Below, in pieces: positions 7,316 through 16,206 of a DNA stretch of 51,235 nucleotides (positions are counted from its first letter, which is position 1; each line of letters opens with the position of its first letter). Position numbers and translations under genes: made by a program. The DNA lies in NCBI GenBank assembly GCA_020029535.1, contig JAIBJM010000010.1:1-51235 (forward strand), in the 5' to 3' direction. The stretch comes from Gammaproteobacteria bacterium. GTDB lineage: Bacteria; Pseudomonadota; Gammaproteobacteria; Steroidobacterales; Steroidobacteraceae. Below the pieces are notes generated by a model, which saw only the letters and a list, made by a program, of their open reading frames with translations, made no database searches and was not told where the DNA came from.

Positions 7316-9309
7316 CCGGCAGCCAACAACATCGCGCGTGGCCCTCGTTCATCCTGTTGCTGGGTTGTGGCGTGTGGCGCGTTGCCGCGTGTGCTGACGC
7401 GCCAGCGCCGGAATACCAGGATCACTACATCGACGACGGCCGTCTCGCGCCCGACCTGGTGCACGGCCCGGAAGCATCCAGCGTCGGCAGCGGCCTGTCC
7501 CGTTCGCTGCGCATTGATGGCGTCGTCAGTCTGCTGAACTCGGACAACGGCGCCTTCAGTTCCGATACCAGCGAGCATGGCCTGGTGGCCAATGCCGCCT
7601 GGGATACGGCGCAGTACGGTACCTGGACACTCGACGCCGCTGCTCGCACCGGCGGCTCGGACGAATCGCGCAACAGTCAATCGGTCGGCGGCCTGTTCGC
7701 GCTGCGCCAGCGCGGCATGCCATTCGACGGTGGCTGGCGTGCCGACAACAGCCTCGGTCATATCAATACTGCGCAGGTGTCGATGGCGCGCACGCAACTG
7801 CGCTTCTATCTGCCGACGGCGCCGATACAGGGCATCGCGACCGAATGGCGCGGCCCGCGGGGCCTGCAGCTGGTGGCCAGCGTCGGCGAGCCTGGCGTGT
7901 TCGGCGGCCTGGTGGTGCCGAACTTCCGCACGCTGGGGGGGCTGGCGAGCACGTTGGGTGCTCAGTGGTCGCCTGATTCGCACTGGACCATCGCCACCCA
8001 ATGGGTGGACGCACGCAATGCCGACCTTGGCGCCACCAGCCTGTTCGGCTCGAGCAATCTGCCGTCGGCGCGCACCGGCATGATCTCCGCGCGACAACAG
8101 ACCCCGCGCCTGCTGAGCCAGTTCACGCTGATCAACGGCAAGATCGATGATCAGGCTGGCGGCAGCGGCGCCTGGCTGGACCTGATGCTGCCGCGCGGCG
8201 CGCACCAGCATAGCGCCGGCGGGTTTTACATCGAACCGGATCTCAACTGGGGCACGCAGCTGATCGCCAACGATCTGCAGGGCGGCTATTACCGTTACGG
8301 TGTGCAGCGACCGCGCTGGCTCGCCGACGTCGGTCTGGATGCAGTGACTTCAGTCTCCGGCCGCGGCAGCGAGACGGCCTACATGACCGCCAATACGCGC
8401 TATCAGCTATCGCGACTCTGGGGCGTCGGCGGCGTGACCAACGTGAGCCGCGCCAATGGCGATACCAGCTATCGGCTGCAGGGCTATGTCGATCGTCTCA
8501 ACAACCGGGGCACCGCCACGGTACAGGCCGGCTTCAGTGGCGACTCGCGCGGCGCGAACCAGACGCTGACCGTCAGCCAGACCTGGGACATGCCTGTCGG
8601 CACGCACCTCAGCAGCGCGCTGTCGGCGGAGCACAGCGCCTTCGACGCCAGCGGCGAACCCGGCACCAGCGGCACGGTGATCAGCGCGGCGCTCGCCGGT
8701 GGCGGACAGTTCAGCAATCGTTGGGGCTTCGACGGCAACCTGCGTGTGGTGCGCACGATCCAGGGCCGCGGCGCCCCGGCTGTGTCATCGAACATGTCGG
8801 TGACCTGGCAGGCCGCGCCCAACTGGATGTTGCTGCTGAGCTTCTTCGAGAACCGTCTGGGCTCATGGCGCACTCTGAACGTCACGTCACCATTGACGGC
8901 ACCGGATGAATCGGTGGTGCCCTCGATCGAAGACCGCGGACTGTTCCTTACCGTGCGCTATCAGCGCTCCAGCGGACTGCACTTCGCGCCGCTCGGCGGC
9001 GCACCCGGCGCAGGGTCCGGCGCCGTCACCGGCTACATCTTCCTCGACGCCAACGAGAACGGCCGCATGGATGCCGACGAAACAGGCGCCGAACACATCA
9101 CGGTGCTGCTGGATCGCAAGTATTCGGTCGAGACCGACGCCAAGGGTCGCTACGAATTCAGCGCTGTCGCTTCCGGTGTCCACACGATCGAAGTCATCAT
9201 GGACAACCTGCCGCTGCCGTGGAGCTTTGCCGACCCGGCCCCGCGCGAGATCGACATCCGCACCCGCGGGCGGACCCTGCTTGACGTCGCCGCCACACGG
9301 ATGCGCTAG
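7312..9309 (+). CDS. Outer-membrane beta-barrel/usher-like protein with C-terminal SdrD/CnaB-like domain
   Basis: A 665-residue protein with a signal peptide (ending VAACA), coupled to the chaperone gene by ATGA. Residues from about 60 to 560 are dominated by alternating polar/apolar strands ending in aromatic residues, as in an outer-membrane barrel. Residues 573-665 form a prealbumin/SdrD-B-like domain with a DANENGRMDADE calcium-type loop (579-590) and a T-D-A-K-G-R-Y-E-F turn. Canonical FimD/PapC ushers are usually 800 residues or more, with a plug and periplasmic domains that I cannot identify here. The position after a chaperone and pilin-like subunits suggests it is the export pore or anchor of the system. 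Function is inferred. Confidence 0.65.
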   Translation: MTGSQQHRAWPSFILLLGCGVWRVAACADAPAPEYQDHYIDDGRLAPDLVHGPEASSVGSGLSRSLRIDGVVSLLNSDNGAFSSDTSEHGLVANAAWDTAQYGTWTLDAAARTGGSDESRNSQSVGGLFALRQRGMPFDGGWRADNSLGHINTAQVSMARTQLRFYLPTAPIQGIATEWRGPRGLQLVASVGEPGVFGGLVVPNFRTLGGLASTLGAQWSPDSHWTIATQWVDARNADLGATSLFGSSNLPSARTGMISARQQTPRLLSQFTLINGKIDDQAGGSGAWLDLMLPRGAHQHSAGGFYIEPDLNWGTQLIANDLQGGYYRYGVQRPRWLADVGLDAVTSVSGRGSETAYMTANTRYQLSRLWGVGGVTNVSRANGDTSYRLQGYVDRLNNRGTATVQAGFSGDSRGANQTLTVSQTWDMPVGTHLSSALSAEHSAFDASGEPGTSGTVISAALAGGGQFSNRWGFDGNLRVVRTIQGRGAPAVSSNMSVTWQAAPNWMLLLSFFENRLGSWRTLNVTSPLTAPDESVVPSIEDRGLFLTVRYQRSSGLHFAPLGGAPGAGSGAVTGYIFLDANENGRMDADETGAEHITVLLDRKYSVETDAKGRYEFSAVASGVHTIEVIMDNLPLPWSFADPAPREIDIRTRGRTLLDVAATRMR

Positions 9310-9411
9310 AAACCGGCATGGGAGCGGGATGACTTGCGTGGCGTGGGCCTCCACAACAATACTGGCAAGGGGTGATTCCACGGCCCAGGACAACAAGCAA
9401 GGAGCGTTTTT

Positions 9412-10278
9412 ATGTGTGATCGGGACCACTTTGAAGAGGACCGGAAGGAGCGCGAGGCGCTCGGGCTGGTAACGCGCCGACAAACCGGCGCCATGCTTGG
9501 CGGGTTGGCCATGGCCATGCTGCTGCCGCGCGCGGCAAACGCGGTCACCGTGGTCGAATCGGAGGTGTCCATCAAGACTCCGGACGGCACCTGCGACGCC
9601 TATTTCGTGCACCCCTCGAGCGGCACCGCGCCCGCCGTCCTGTTCTGGCCGGACATCTTCGGCCTGCGGCCGGCACTGCGACAGATGGGCAAGCGACTTG
9701 CCGAAAGCGGCTATTCGGTGCTCGTAGTCAACTCGTACTACCGCGTCAAGAAGGCGCCGTTCGCCCCGACGGGCCCGGCCGGCACTCCTTTCAAGGACAT
9801 GATGCCGCTGTTTCAGACGCTCAGCGCGAAGACGGACCTCACCGACACCAAGGCATTCGTGGCGTGGCTCGATCAGCAGCCATCGGTGGCGAAGAACCGC
9901 AAGATCGGCACACACGGTTATTGCATGGGCGGCACCAGCGCATTGCGCGCCACGGCCGCGGCGCCAGACCGCATCGGTGCGGCGGCCTCCTTCCACGGCT
10001 ACAAGCTGGTCACGGCGGACGCCGACAGCGCGCACACGCTGGCGGCTGGAGCGAAAGCAGCGCTGCTCATTGCGATTGCGGCGGGTGATGACGCCCAGGC
10101 GCCGGACGAGAAAAACGTGATGAAGGATACTTTTGCCAAGGCGAAGGTGCCGGCGGAGATCGAGGTCTACGCAGCTCCGCACGGCTGGTGTCTGCCCGAC
10201 TTCCCGATCTACAACGAGGCGCTGGCCGAGAAGGCCTGGAGCCGTTTGCTGGCGCTGTACTCGAAGGCGCTCGCCTAG
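9412..10278 (+). CDS. Tat-exported dienelactone hydrolase family protein
   Basis: A 288-residue alpha/beta hydrolase. The N-terminus carries a twin-arginine signal (T-R-R-Q-T at 21-25, hydrophobic LGGLAMAMLL, cleavage near ANA). The catalytic triad of the DLH family is visible: nucleophile C171 in GYCMGG, an Asp around 226-227 in AAGDDAQ, and H257 in PHGWC. The oxyanion-side segment WPDIFGL matches the family. DLH proteins hydrolyse dienelactone or related esters; this one would act in the periplasm, so the substrate may differ from the cytoplasmic chlorocatechol pathway. GGAG precedes the ATG. It converges on the amidohydrolase gene across a hairpin. Confidence 0.85.
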   Translation: MCDRDHFEEDRKEREALGLVTRRQTGAMLGGLAMAMLLPRAANAVTVVESEVSIKTPDGTCDAYFVHPSSGTAPAVLFWPDIFGLRPALRQMGKRLAESGYSVLVVNSYYRVKKAPFAPTGPAGTPFKDMMPLFQTLSAKTDLTDTKAFVAWLDQQPSVAKNRKIGTHGYCMGGTSALRATAAAPDRIGAAASFHGYKLVTADADSAHTLAAGAKAALLIAIAAGDDAQAPDEKNVMKDTFAKAKVPAEIEVYAAPHGWCLPDFPIYNEALAEKAWSRLLALYSKALA

Positions 10279-10286
10279 CACGCTCA

Positions 10287-10342
10287 ATGCATGGTGGGTC
10301 GGGAGCGGCGCGGAGGCGTCGCGCTCGACCCGCCTCATGCAT
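10287..10342. terminator. Imperfect hairpin between convergent genes, possible bidirectional terminator
   Basis: ATGCATG (10287-10293) and CATGCAT (10336-10342) are complementary, and inside them GGGTCG pairs with CGACCC, giving a long imperfect stem between the convergent hydrolase and amidohydrolase genes. There is only a short T-rich stretch after it on the plus side, so terminator function is plausible but not certain. Confidence 0.4.
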
Positions 10343-10355
10343 CAACGCCGATTCT

Positions 10356-11696
10356 TTAATGCATGCCCAGCGCGCCGGTGATCTTGCGTCCGCTGGCTTC
10401 CAGCGCGACGAGATGCGGTTCCAGATCCACCCCGAGCAACTGCCCACCGCGCTTCTTCCAGCGACCGGCCACCATGACGCTGTCGATATTGGCAAGGCTG
10501 GCCTGGAACACCACCGCCGCCACCGGGTCGTGCACCGGCCTCATGTTCAGCGTATCGGCACGCACCAGCACCAGGTCCGCTTGCTTGCCCGCCGCCAGCG
10601 TGCCCAGACGATCGAGCTGGCGCAGCATGCGCGCGCCTTCCACCGTGACCCAGCCCAGCGCCTCCTGCGCAGTGATGGTGCTGGTGGATGGAATGCTGCC
10701 GTGCGCCTCGCGGTGCGCCACGTTGTCCAGGCTGCGCTGGATGCCCAACGCCACGCGTGCTTGCGTCAGCATGTCACCGCTCAGCACCGATTCGAGATCC
10801 ACACCGAGTGACGGCGCATGACCCAGCTGGCGCAGCCGGCCGGTCAGCGGGTGACCATGACCCTGCGTCATCTCATTCTCGGCCGCGGCCGAGAAGCTCA
10901 TGCCCAGTTCGCAGAAGCGCGCCAGTTCGGCATCGGACAGTGCATGACCGTGCACGATGTTGATCTGCTCGCCCAGCAACCCTTCGCGGTCCAGCACATT
11001 CCAGCCGCCCGGTGTGCGCGGCGGCCCGCCACCCTGATGGAGCGACGCGATCACACCCAGCTCGTGCGCCATCCGGAAATCGTGCCGCGCCACCTCCAGC
11101 GTGCTGTAGTGCGGGCCCAGTACCGCGGCATGCACGGTGAGCAGCTCGCGCCCCTGGTGCGCCTTCAACAACCGCTCGACCTCGGCGCGCGGATGCGGCA
11201 CCTCCCAGAACGGCGCCTCGCCCGGCCTGGGATCGGGCTTGGGCGTGCCGTGAAAAAACGCGGCGCGGATGCCCGACTGCAGCAGGCCAGCCACTGCTGC
11301 ATCGTTGTGCTCCGGCGTGCGATTGTTGTGGCACCAGTCCACCAGCGTCGTAGTGCCGCAGTTCAGCTGGTTCAGTGCGCCGACGTAGGTGGCGATGTGC
11401 AGGTCTTCCGGCGCAAACACCGTGGCCAGGCCGGCGTGCATCTTCTTGAAGTACTCCGGCAGCGTCCAGTTCGCTGCCAAACCGCGCAGCGCCGTCTGCC
11501 AGGTGTGCATGTGGGCATTGATCAGCCCCGGAATGACGATGCAACCGTTGGCGTCGATACGCTCGGCATCGTCTGCCTGGATCGACGGGGCGATCTCGGT
11601 GATGACATCACCGGTCACCAGCACATCGGCGCGCGGCAGCACACCCTGCCGATCCATGGTGATGACGGTGGCGCCGTGGATCAACGTGCGCTGCAC
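10356..11696 (-). CDS. Amidohydrolase/aminohydrolase family protein (TrzN/AtzB/8-oxoguanine deaminase-like)
   Basis: A 446-residue subtype-III amidohydrolase beginning at GTG (11696), with GGGAG five bases upstream. The mononuclear metal site is visible: HxH in NAHMHTW, a His in SLHQGGG, a His in VHGHALSD and the late Asp in SLGVDLES. The C-terminal GTLAAGKQADLVLV strand closes the composite beta-sandwich. The family deaminates or dechlorinates purines, triazines and related compounds; the substrate cannot be read from sequence. The enzyme is cytoplasmic (no signal). It follows the hydroxyisobutyrate-dehydrogenase-like gene by 16 bases and probably shares its transcript. Confidence 0.85.
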   Translation of the reverse strand: MQRTLIHGATVITMDRQGVLPRADVLVTGDVITEIAPSIQADDAERIDANGCIVIPGLINAHMHTWQTALRGLAANWTLPEYFKKMHAGLATVFAPEDLHIATYVGALNQLNCGTTTLVDWCHNNRTPEHNDAAVAGLLQSGIRAAFFHGTPKPDPRPGEAPFWEVPHPRAEVERLLKAHQGRELLTVHAAVLGPHYSTLEVARHDFRMAHELGVIASLHQGGGPPRTPGGWNVLDREGLLGEQINIVHGHALSDAELARFCELGMSFSAAAENEMTQGHGHPLTGRLRQLGHAPSLGVDLESVLSGDMLTQARVALGIQRSLDNVAHREAHGSIPSTSTITAQEALGWVTVEGARMLRQLDRLGTLAAGKQADLVLVRADTLNMRPVHDPVAAVVFQASLANIDSVMVAGRWKKRGGQLLGVDLEPHLVALEASGRKITGALGMH

Positions 11697-11712
11697 AGCG
11701 ACTCCCGCGGCC

Positions 11713-12639
11713 TCAGGAACCGAGGCCGTCGTCGACCTTCACGTTCTCGGGTTTCAGCTCGAGGCCGGCATCCGCGGCGATTTCCTTCAGCAGGATCGCG
11801 AAGTCCACATTGTCATGCCCGCGCCCCACCAGCCTTGCCACGCTCTCGCGCGTCGCAGCCGCCACCGGCATCGCAACGCCATGCGCCTTGCTGGCCCCCA
11901 GACCCAGGTCCATGTCCTTCAGCAGCAGCTTGGGCGTGAAGGTCACCTGATCGAAGGTGAGATTGGTCAGCACCGGCGACTTGTAGCGTGTGTACATGCT
12001 GCCGAGCACCGAATCGTTGATGCTCTCCAGGAACACATGGCGCGGGATGCCGGCCTTTTCAGCCAGCACCGTGATCTCGATCAGGCTCTGGATGATCACG
12101 CCGAACATCGTGTTGTGGGCGATCTTCCACACGCGCGCGAGTTCGCCCTCGCCCACCCACATCATCTTGCGTCCCATGGCCTGCAACAGCGGCGCCACGC
12201 GCTCGTAGTGCGCCTTCGGGCCCGAGGCCACGATCAACAGCTTGCCGGCCTTGGCCACCTTGGCATTGCCGGACACCGGCGCGCACAGATAGGCCACGCC
12301 CAGCGCTTCAAGCCGCTGGCGAACCTCGACCGAACCTTCCTGCGAAATGCTGGAGCTGTCGACCACCATCGTCGGCCGGGTGGCACCCGTCACCAGACCG
12401 CCATCGCCGAACAGTACCTGCTTCAGGTCGTCGGTGGTGCTCACCATCGTGAACACCACCTCGCAGCCCGCGAGGTCGAGCTTGGTATCGACGACGGTGG
12501 CGCCATAGTCGGCCAGCGGCAGCGCCTTGGCGCGCGTGCGATTCCATACCTTCACGCCGTAACCGGCGGCAGTGAGGCGTTTGACCATGGCCTCGCCCAT
12601 GCGACCGAGACCGATCCATCCGATGTTCATCTGTTTCAT
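11713..12639 (-). CDS. NAD(P)-dependent beta-hydroxyacid dehydrogenase (3-hydroxyisobutyrate dehydrogenase family)
   Basis: A 308-residue enzyme; start chosen at ATG 12639, with AGGA close upstream (ATG 12630 is the alternative). The Rossmann GWIGLGRMG fingerprint is at the N-terminus, the substrate-binding APVSGNAKVAKAGKL motif is in the middle, and the catalytic Lys is in VWKIAHNTM. The all-helical C-terminal domain is complete. It would oxidise a beta-hydroxyacid or reduce a semialdehyde. Its pairing with an amidohydrolase, and with an MFS remnant just upstream, suggests a small catabolic operon for an unidentified organic acid or heterocycle. Confidence 0.88.
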   Translation of the reverse strand: MKQMNIGWIGLGRMGEAMVKRLTAAGYGVKVWNRTRAKALPLADYGATVVDTKLDLAGCEVVFTMVSTTDDLKQVLFGDGGLVTGATRPTMVVDSSSISQEGSVEVRQRLEALGVAYLCAPVSGNAKVAKAGKLLIVASGPKAHYERVAPLLQAMGRKMMWVGEGELARVWKIAHNTMFGVIIQSLIEITVLAEKAGIPRHVFLESINDSVLGSMYTRYKSPVLTNLTFDQVTFTPKLLLKDMDLGLGASKAHGVAMPVAAATRESVARLVGRGHDNVDFAILLKEIAADAGLELKPENVKVDDGLGS

Positions 12640-12668
12640 TCCGTTCCTGATCCGATGCTCTGTAAAAG

Positions 12669-12983
12669 TCAAAGTGTACCAGCTGGCGCCAGCGCGATTG
12701 CTTCCTCACGGCTGCGCACAAACGCCGCACGCCCGTACCACAGCAGCAACGCCGCCAATGCGTGCGCAACCACGGTCACAATCGGGATCGAATCGCCCAC
12801 CTGATTGACGTCACGAAACAGATAGATGGCTGCGGCCTGGCCCCGCATGCGCGCCGGCGTCACCTGCATCAGCGAAGCCGGCCCGACGCTGTATACGCCG
12901 GCAACAAAAAACATGGTGGGCGCATAGAGGATGGCCGCCCACACCGGGTCGGAATACGCAGCAATATCAGGTTGTTGCTTCAT
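12669..12983 (-). pseudogene. Remnant of an MFS transporter (C-terminal part, internally deleted)
   Basis: About 104 codons remain from an ATG at 12983. The text reads like the end of an MFS protein: a membrane helix (ILYAPTMFFVAGVYSVG), the cytoplasmic-loop motif VTPARMRGQAAAIYLF, and a last helix AHALAALLLWYGRAAF followed by a charged tail. Intact relatives of this spinster-like type have about 400 residues and another helix between YLF and the final helix; here that segment is missing and the first ten helices are absent. Most likely a decayed transporter of the catabolic operon that follows. An expressed mini-protein is possible but less likely. Confidence 0.6.
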
Positions 12984-13214
12984 GGTGGCGGCGGAGCCTA
13001 CGCGGGGGACGTCGGCACTTTCAACATCAGGGGTGGCGTGGTCGGGCTTCAAAATCCGGACATTAAGTCAATTACCGCAATCCGCTCCGCCGCCGTGTAA
13101 TCCAGCAGTCGTTGGACTACATTGGGGTCGCATGGCGACGAGTGGCTGACGCCAGCGATCGCCCCGGCCCTTAATAACAAACGGTTCATCCGTAAGACAT
13201 TCATTGGGGGATAC

Positions 13215-14615
13215 ATGAAAACTCTAAGCACCTCATTGTGCACTGCTGTCGCATGTGCATGCAGCATTGCCGTGTCGACACCAGCCCATGGCAAGGATCC
13301 GCGTTTCACACTGCCGCCGCGCAACGTAATTCTGATCATCGGCGACGGCATGGACTATCAGCAGATTACCGCTGCCCGTAATTACCTGGTGGGAGCATTC
13401 GGGCAGCTGAATATCGATAGCTTGCCGAAACGCAGTGCCGTACAGGTGCTGACCATCGACGAAGCACCGCCGCACAATGTGGCCTACGTCGCCGATTCCG
13501 CCAATGGCGGTACCACGCTGGCGACTGGCACGGTCACCAGCGCGGGGCGCATCGGCACCACGGTGGAAGACGCCGATACGCCGAACATTCTGGAGCTTGC
13601 AAAGGCCCGCGGTTATCGGGTCGGTGTCGTCACCAGTGCCAGCGTCACCGATGCCACGCCAGCCGCCTTTCTGGCGCACGTGTCTTTTCGCAGCTGCGAG
13701 GGGCCAGCCGACATGTATCCGGGCGTACCGCCGGGTGCGCCGCCGGGGACTCCGTCGCTGCCCGGTTGCCTGCCGGACCAGAAGGCCGCGGGCGGCAAGG
13801 GTTCGATCGCCGAGCAGATCGCGACCGGCAAGGCAGATGTCGTGCTGGGCGGCGGCACCGGAAAGTTCGGGCAAACCGTCGAGGAAGGCGGGAAGACCGT
13901 ACTGCAGCTGGCGATGGAAAAGGGATTCCAGTATGCGAATTCCCCGGCAACACTGAACGCGATCCAGAGCGGACGCGTACTGGGTCTGTTCGCCGGTTCC
14001 ACGCTACTGGTCAAGTTCACGGGTCCGACCGCCACGAAGATGACTTTCGACAGCGCCGGCAACGCCCTGACACCGCTGCCTGAGCCCGGCAACTGCAGCA
14101 GCAATCCCACATTCGCCACGGTGCCGTCACTGGCCGTCATGACCGACAAGGCGATCAAACTGCTGAGCAGGAACAATCAGCGGGGATTCTTCCTGATGGT
14201 CGAATCGGCGTCGGTGGACAAGCAGGCGCATGCCCGCAATGCCTGCGGTCACATCGGCGAAATGCAGCAACTCGACGAAGTCGTGGAGATGGTGCGCGCC
14301 TACGCCGGCGACGATCCTGGCACACTGGTGATCGTCACTGCCGATCACGGCCAGGCGGTGCAGGTGTTGAACGAGGCCCGCGCGGGCGGCTCGGGAACAC
14401 CGATGGGCTACGTCACCCGGCTGAACACGCCTTCCGATGGATCAGTCCTGCGAATCGGCTACGCCACGAGCCACGGCCCCCAGGAGGATCACACCGGCAC
14501 CGAAGTGCCCATACTGATACACGGCGGATCGCCGGCGGCGTTCGTGAAGCCATTCATGTGGCAATCAGACGTGTTTCTGATGATGGCGAAACATCTGAAC
14601 GTCAATCTCGACTAA
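13215..14615 (+). CDS. Alkaline phosphatase (PhoA superfamily), secreted
   Basis: A 466-residue phosphomonoesterase; ATG at 13215 follows a GGGGG run. It has a Sec signal peptide (cleavage near PAHG). All key sites are present: D44 in IGDGMD, nucleophile S95 in DSANGGT, E330/D335/H339 in MVESASVDKQAHA, D377 H378 in TADHG, and H426 in DHTGTE. It would release phosphate from organic phosphates in the periplasm or outside. A Pro/Gly-rich, two-cysteine insertion at about 163-187 after the HVSFR segment is unusual. A strong bidirectional hairpin follows. No Pho box could be defined in the 230-base upstream region, which otherwise holds only the MFS remnant start. Confidence 0.88.
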   Translation: MKTLSTSLCTAVACACSIAVSTPAHGKDPRFTLPPRNVILIIGDGMDYQQITAARNYLVGAFGQLNIDSLPKRSAVQVLTIDEAPPHNVAYVADSANGGTTLATGTVTSAGRIGTTVEDADTPNILELAKARGYRVGVVTSASVTDATPAAFLAHVSFRSCEGPADMYPGVPPGAPPGTPSLPGCLPDQKAAGGKGSIAEQIATGKADVVLGGGTGKFGQTVEEGGKTVLQLAMEKGFQYANSPATLNAIQSGRVLGLFAGSTLLVKFTGPTATKMTFDSAGNALTPLPEPGNCSSNPTFATVPSLAVMTDKAIKLLSRNNQRGFFLMVESASVDKQAHARNACGHIGEMQQLDEVVEMVRAYAGDDPGTLVIVTADHGQAVQVLNEARAGGSGTPMGYVTRLNTPSDGSVLRIGYATSHGPQEDHTGTEVPILIHGGSPAAFVKPFMWQSDVFLMMAKHLNVNLD

Positions 14616-14623
14616 AAGAACGG

Positions 14624-14650
14624 CGGCACCGCCCGGTACGGGCGGTGCCG
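14624..14650. terminator. Bidirectional intrinsic terminator
   Basis: An 11-bp perfect stem (14624-14634 with 14640-14650) with a 5-base loop lies between the convergent phosphatase and GFA genes. It is followed by a T-rich stretch on the plus strand and preceded by AAAAGAA, which reads TTCTTTT after the hairpin on the minus strand. It can therefore serve both genes. Confidence 0.8.
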
Positions 14651-14701
14651 CGTTGTTTGCCCTCAACCCCCACGTCATTCGTCGACGGCATCGCCAGCTC
14701 G

Positions 14702-15115
14702 TTAATTACCGCGCGGTGGCGTCTCCGGGAAGACCTGCAGACCTGCCGGCGGCTGGTCCCAATGCACGGCACGGCTGCCGTAAACGGCCGCCATCGGTGT
14801 GACCAACGAAGGATCATCAAGCGTGCCGGCTCGTACCATGGCCACACCCGCCATCCTCGCCGGCCGACCGACTACCGTCGTACCGCACTTCGGGCAAAAC
14901 GAGCGCACCACATCCGCTCCAGAATCCCCGGGCCGAGCGAAATCGGTAAGGGTGCCAGTCAAGCGGAGGGCGGCGTCTGCCACCGCAACGACAGTGTTAT
15001 GCCCGGTACCCGTTTCCTTCTTGCAATCATTGCAATAGCACCTGCCGACAAATTGCGGCGTCCCTTCGATTTCATAGCGTACGGTTCCGCATAGACAGCC
15101 ACCGGTCATCGTCAT
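14702..15115 (-). CDS. GFA/CENP-V zinc-binding family protein
   Basis: A 137-residue protein starting at ATG 15115, with GAGGAG nine bases upstream. The family zinc cysteines are present: C7 and C9 in GGCLCG, C26, C28 and C31 in CYCNDC, C74 and C77 in FCPKCG. The family is named for glutathione-dependent formaldehyde-activating enzyme (Gfa), but most members have no proven activity. It is cytoplasmic. It is divergent from the quinone oxidoreductase gene across about 110 bases, and converges on the alkaline phosphatase at the terminator. Confidence 0.88.
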   Translation of the reverse strand: MTMTGGCLCGTVRYEIEGTPQFVGRCYCNDCKKETGTGHNTVVAVADAALRLTGTLTDFARPGDSGADVVRSFCPKCGTTVVGRPARMAGVAMVRAGTLDDPSLVTPMAAVYGSRAVHWDQPPAGLQVFPETPPRGN

Positions 15116-15225
15116 CGCAACACTCCTCAGTTCGTTGGTGCGTAAAGCCATGTTAACCGACGCGCTCGCCAACCCCTCGCCCGACAAAATATATAGACTT
15201 GCACCACTTTTCAGGAGACAGAATC

Positions 15226-16206
15226 ATGCTTGCAATACGCGTCGATCAACCGGGTGGTCCGGAAGTTCTCAAAACCGTCCAGATGCCCGAACCCACGCTG
15301 CAACCCGGGCAGCTGCTGGTCGATGTGCACACCGTCGGCGTGAATTTCATCGATCTTGCTCTTCGCCGAGGTATCAATCCTCGCGGCAATGATCCTGTTG
15401 CCATGCCGCACATCCCGGGCGATGAGGGCGTAGGTGTTGTCCGCGCCATCGGCGAAGGCGTTGCCGGATTTTCTGTCGGTGATCGCGTCGGCTGGATATT
15501 TGCGGAGGCCTCCTATGCCGAAGTTGCCGCCGTTCCAGCCATGTTCGCGGTCAGGATTCCAGAAGGCTTGTCGGACGAAACCGGGCTGGTCCTTGCCCAG
15601 GGAATCACTGCCCACTATCTCGTGCATGACATCGCGAAAGTCGATTCATCAACGACCGCGCTGGTCCACGCGGCAGCCGGCGGCGTCGGTCTGCTGCTGA
15701 CCCAGATCCTGAAAATTCGCGGTGCACGCGTGATCGGTGCCGTATCCAGTGCGGCCAAGGCCGCTGCGGTACGCGCCGCCGGTGCAGATGAAGTGGTCCT
15801 TTACTCCGACACGGATTTCGTCGACAAGGTACGCACATTCGCCGCTGGACGAGGCGCCGACGTGGTTTACGACGGTGTCGGCAGGGACACCTTCGAGCGC
15901 AGCCTGGCGTCGATACGGCGCCGCGGCCATCTCATCATGTTCGGCGCGGCCAGCGGACCGGTGATGATCGATCCGAGGGCATTGTCACGGGCCGGGTCGA
16001 TTTCCTTCACCCAACCGGGACTCCGCGATTTCATCCAGCCCTGGGAAGTGCTGCAGTCGCGTGCGAACGACCTTTTTGCATGGATCAAGGATGGCCGTCT
16101 CACCGTCGAGATCGGCGCGCGCTTCGCCCTGAAAGACGCCGCGGAAGCACACCGCGCGATCGAGAGCCGGACCAGCATCGGAAAGCTGATCCTGGTTGTT
16201 CGCTAG
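15226..16206 (+). CDS. NADPH:quinone oxidoreductase/zeta-crystallin-like MDR enzyme
   Basis: A 326-residue medium-chain dehydrogenase/reductase without the catalytic-zinc cysteines, starting at ATG 15226 after GGAG. The GroES-like domain holds VGVNFIDLALRRG and PGDEGVGVVRAIG; the nucleotide-binding HAAAGGVGLLLTQ motif marks the Rossmann domain, and the HRAIESR...GKLIL end is typical. The reaction is reduction of quinones or activated alkenes by NADPH. Its stop overlaps the end of the convergent MFS gene by four bases. Confidence 0.88.
   Translation: MLAIRVDQPGGPEVLKTVQMPEPTLQPGQLLVDVHTVGVNFIDLALRRGINPRGNDPVAMPHIPGDEGVGVVRAIGEGVAGFSVGDRVGWIFAEASYAEVAAVPAMFAVRIPEGLSDETGLVLAQGITAHYLVHDIAKVDSSTTALVHAAAGGVGLLLTQILKIRGARVIGAVSSAAKAAAVRAAGADEVVLYSDTDFVDKVRTFAAGRGADVVYDGVGRDTFERSLASIRRRGHLIMFGAASGPVMIDPRALSRAGSISFTQPGLRDFIQPWEVLQSRANDLFAWIKDGRLTVEIGARFALKDAAEAHRAIESRTSIGKLILVVR

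Noticed and set aside
7312-9309. Annotating the 665-residue protein as a standard FimD/PapC usher
   Set aside because: Too short, and I could not find the usher N-terminal, plug or C-terminal domain patterns; the C-terminus is SdrD/CnaB-like.
8887-10338. Long minus-strand open frame (483 codons) opposite the barrel and hydrolase genes
   Set aside because: Composition is Arg/His/Gln-rich shadow of GC-rich coding on the plus strand; it crosses two well-supported genes and has no recognisable domain.
13049-13351. Minus-strand open frame overlapping the alkaline phosphatase start
   Set aside because: No domain recognised; two thirds of it overlaps the phosphatase signal peptide region and the remaining tail cannot be assigned.
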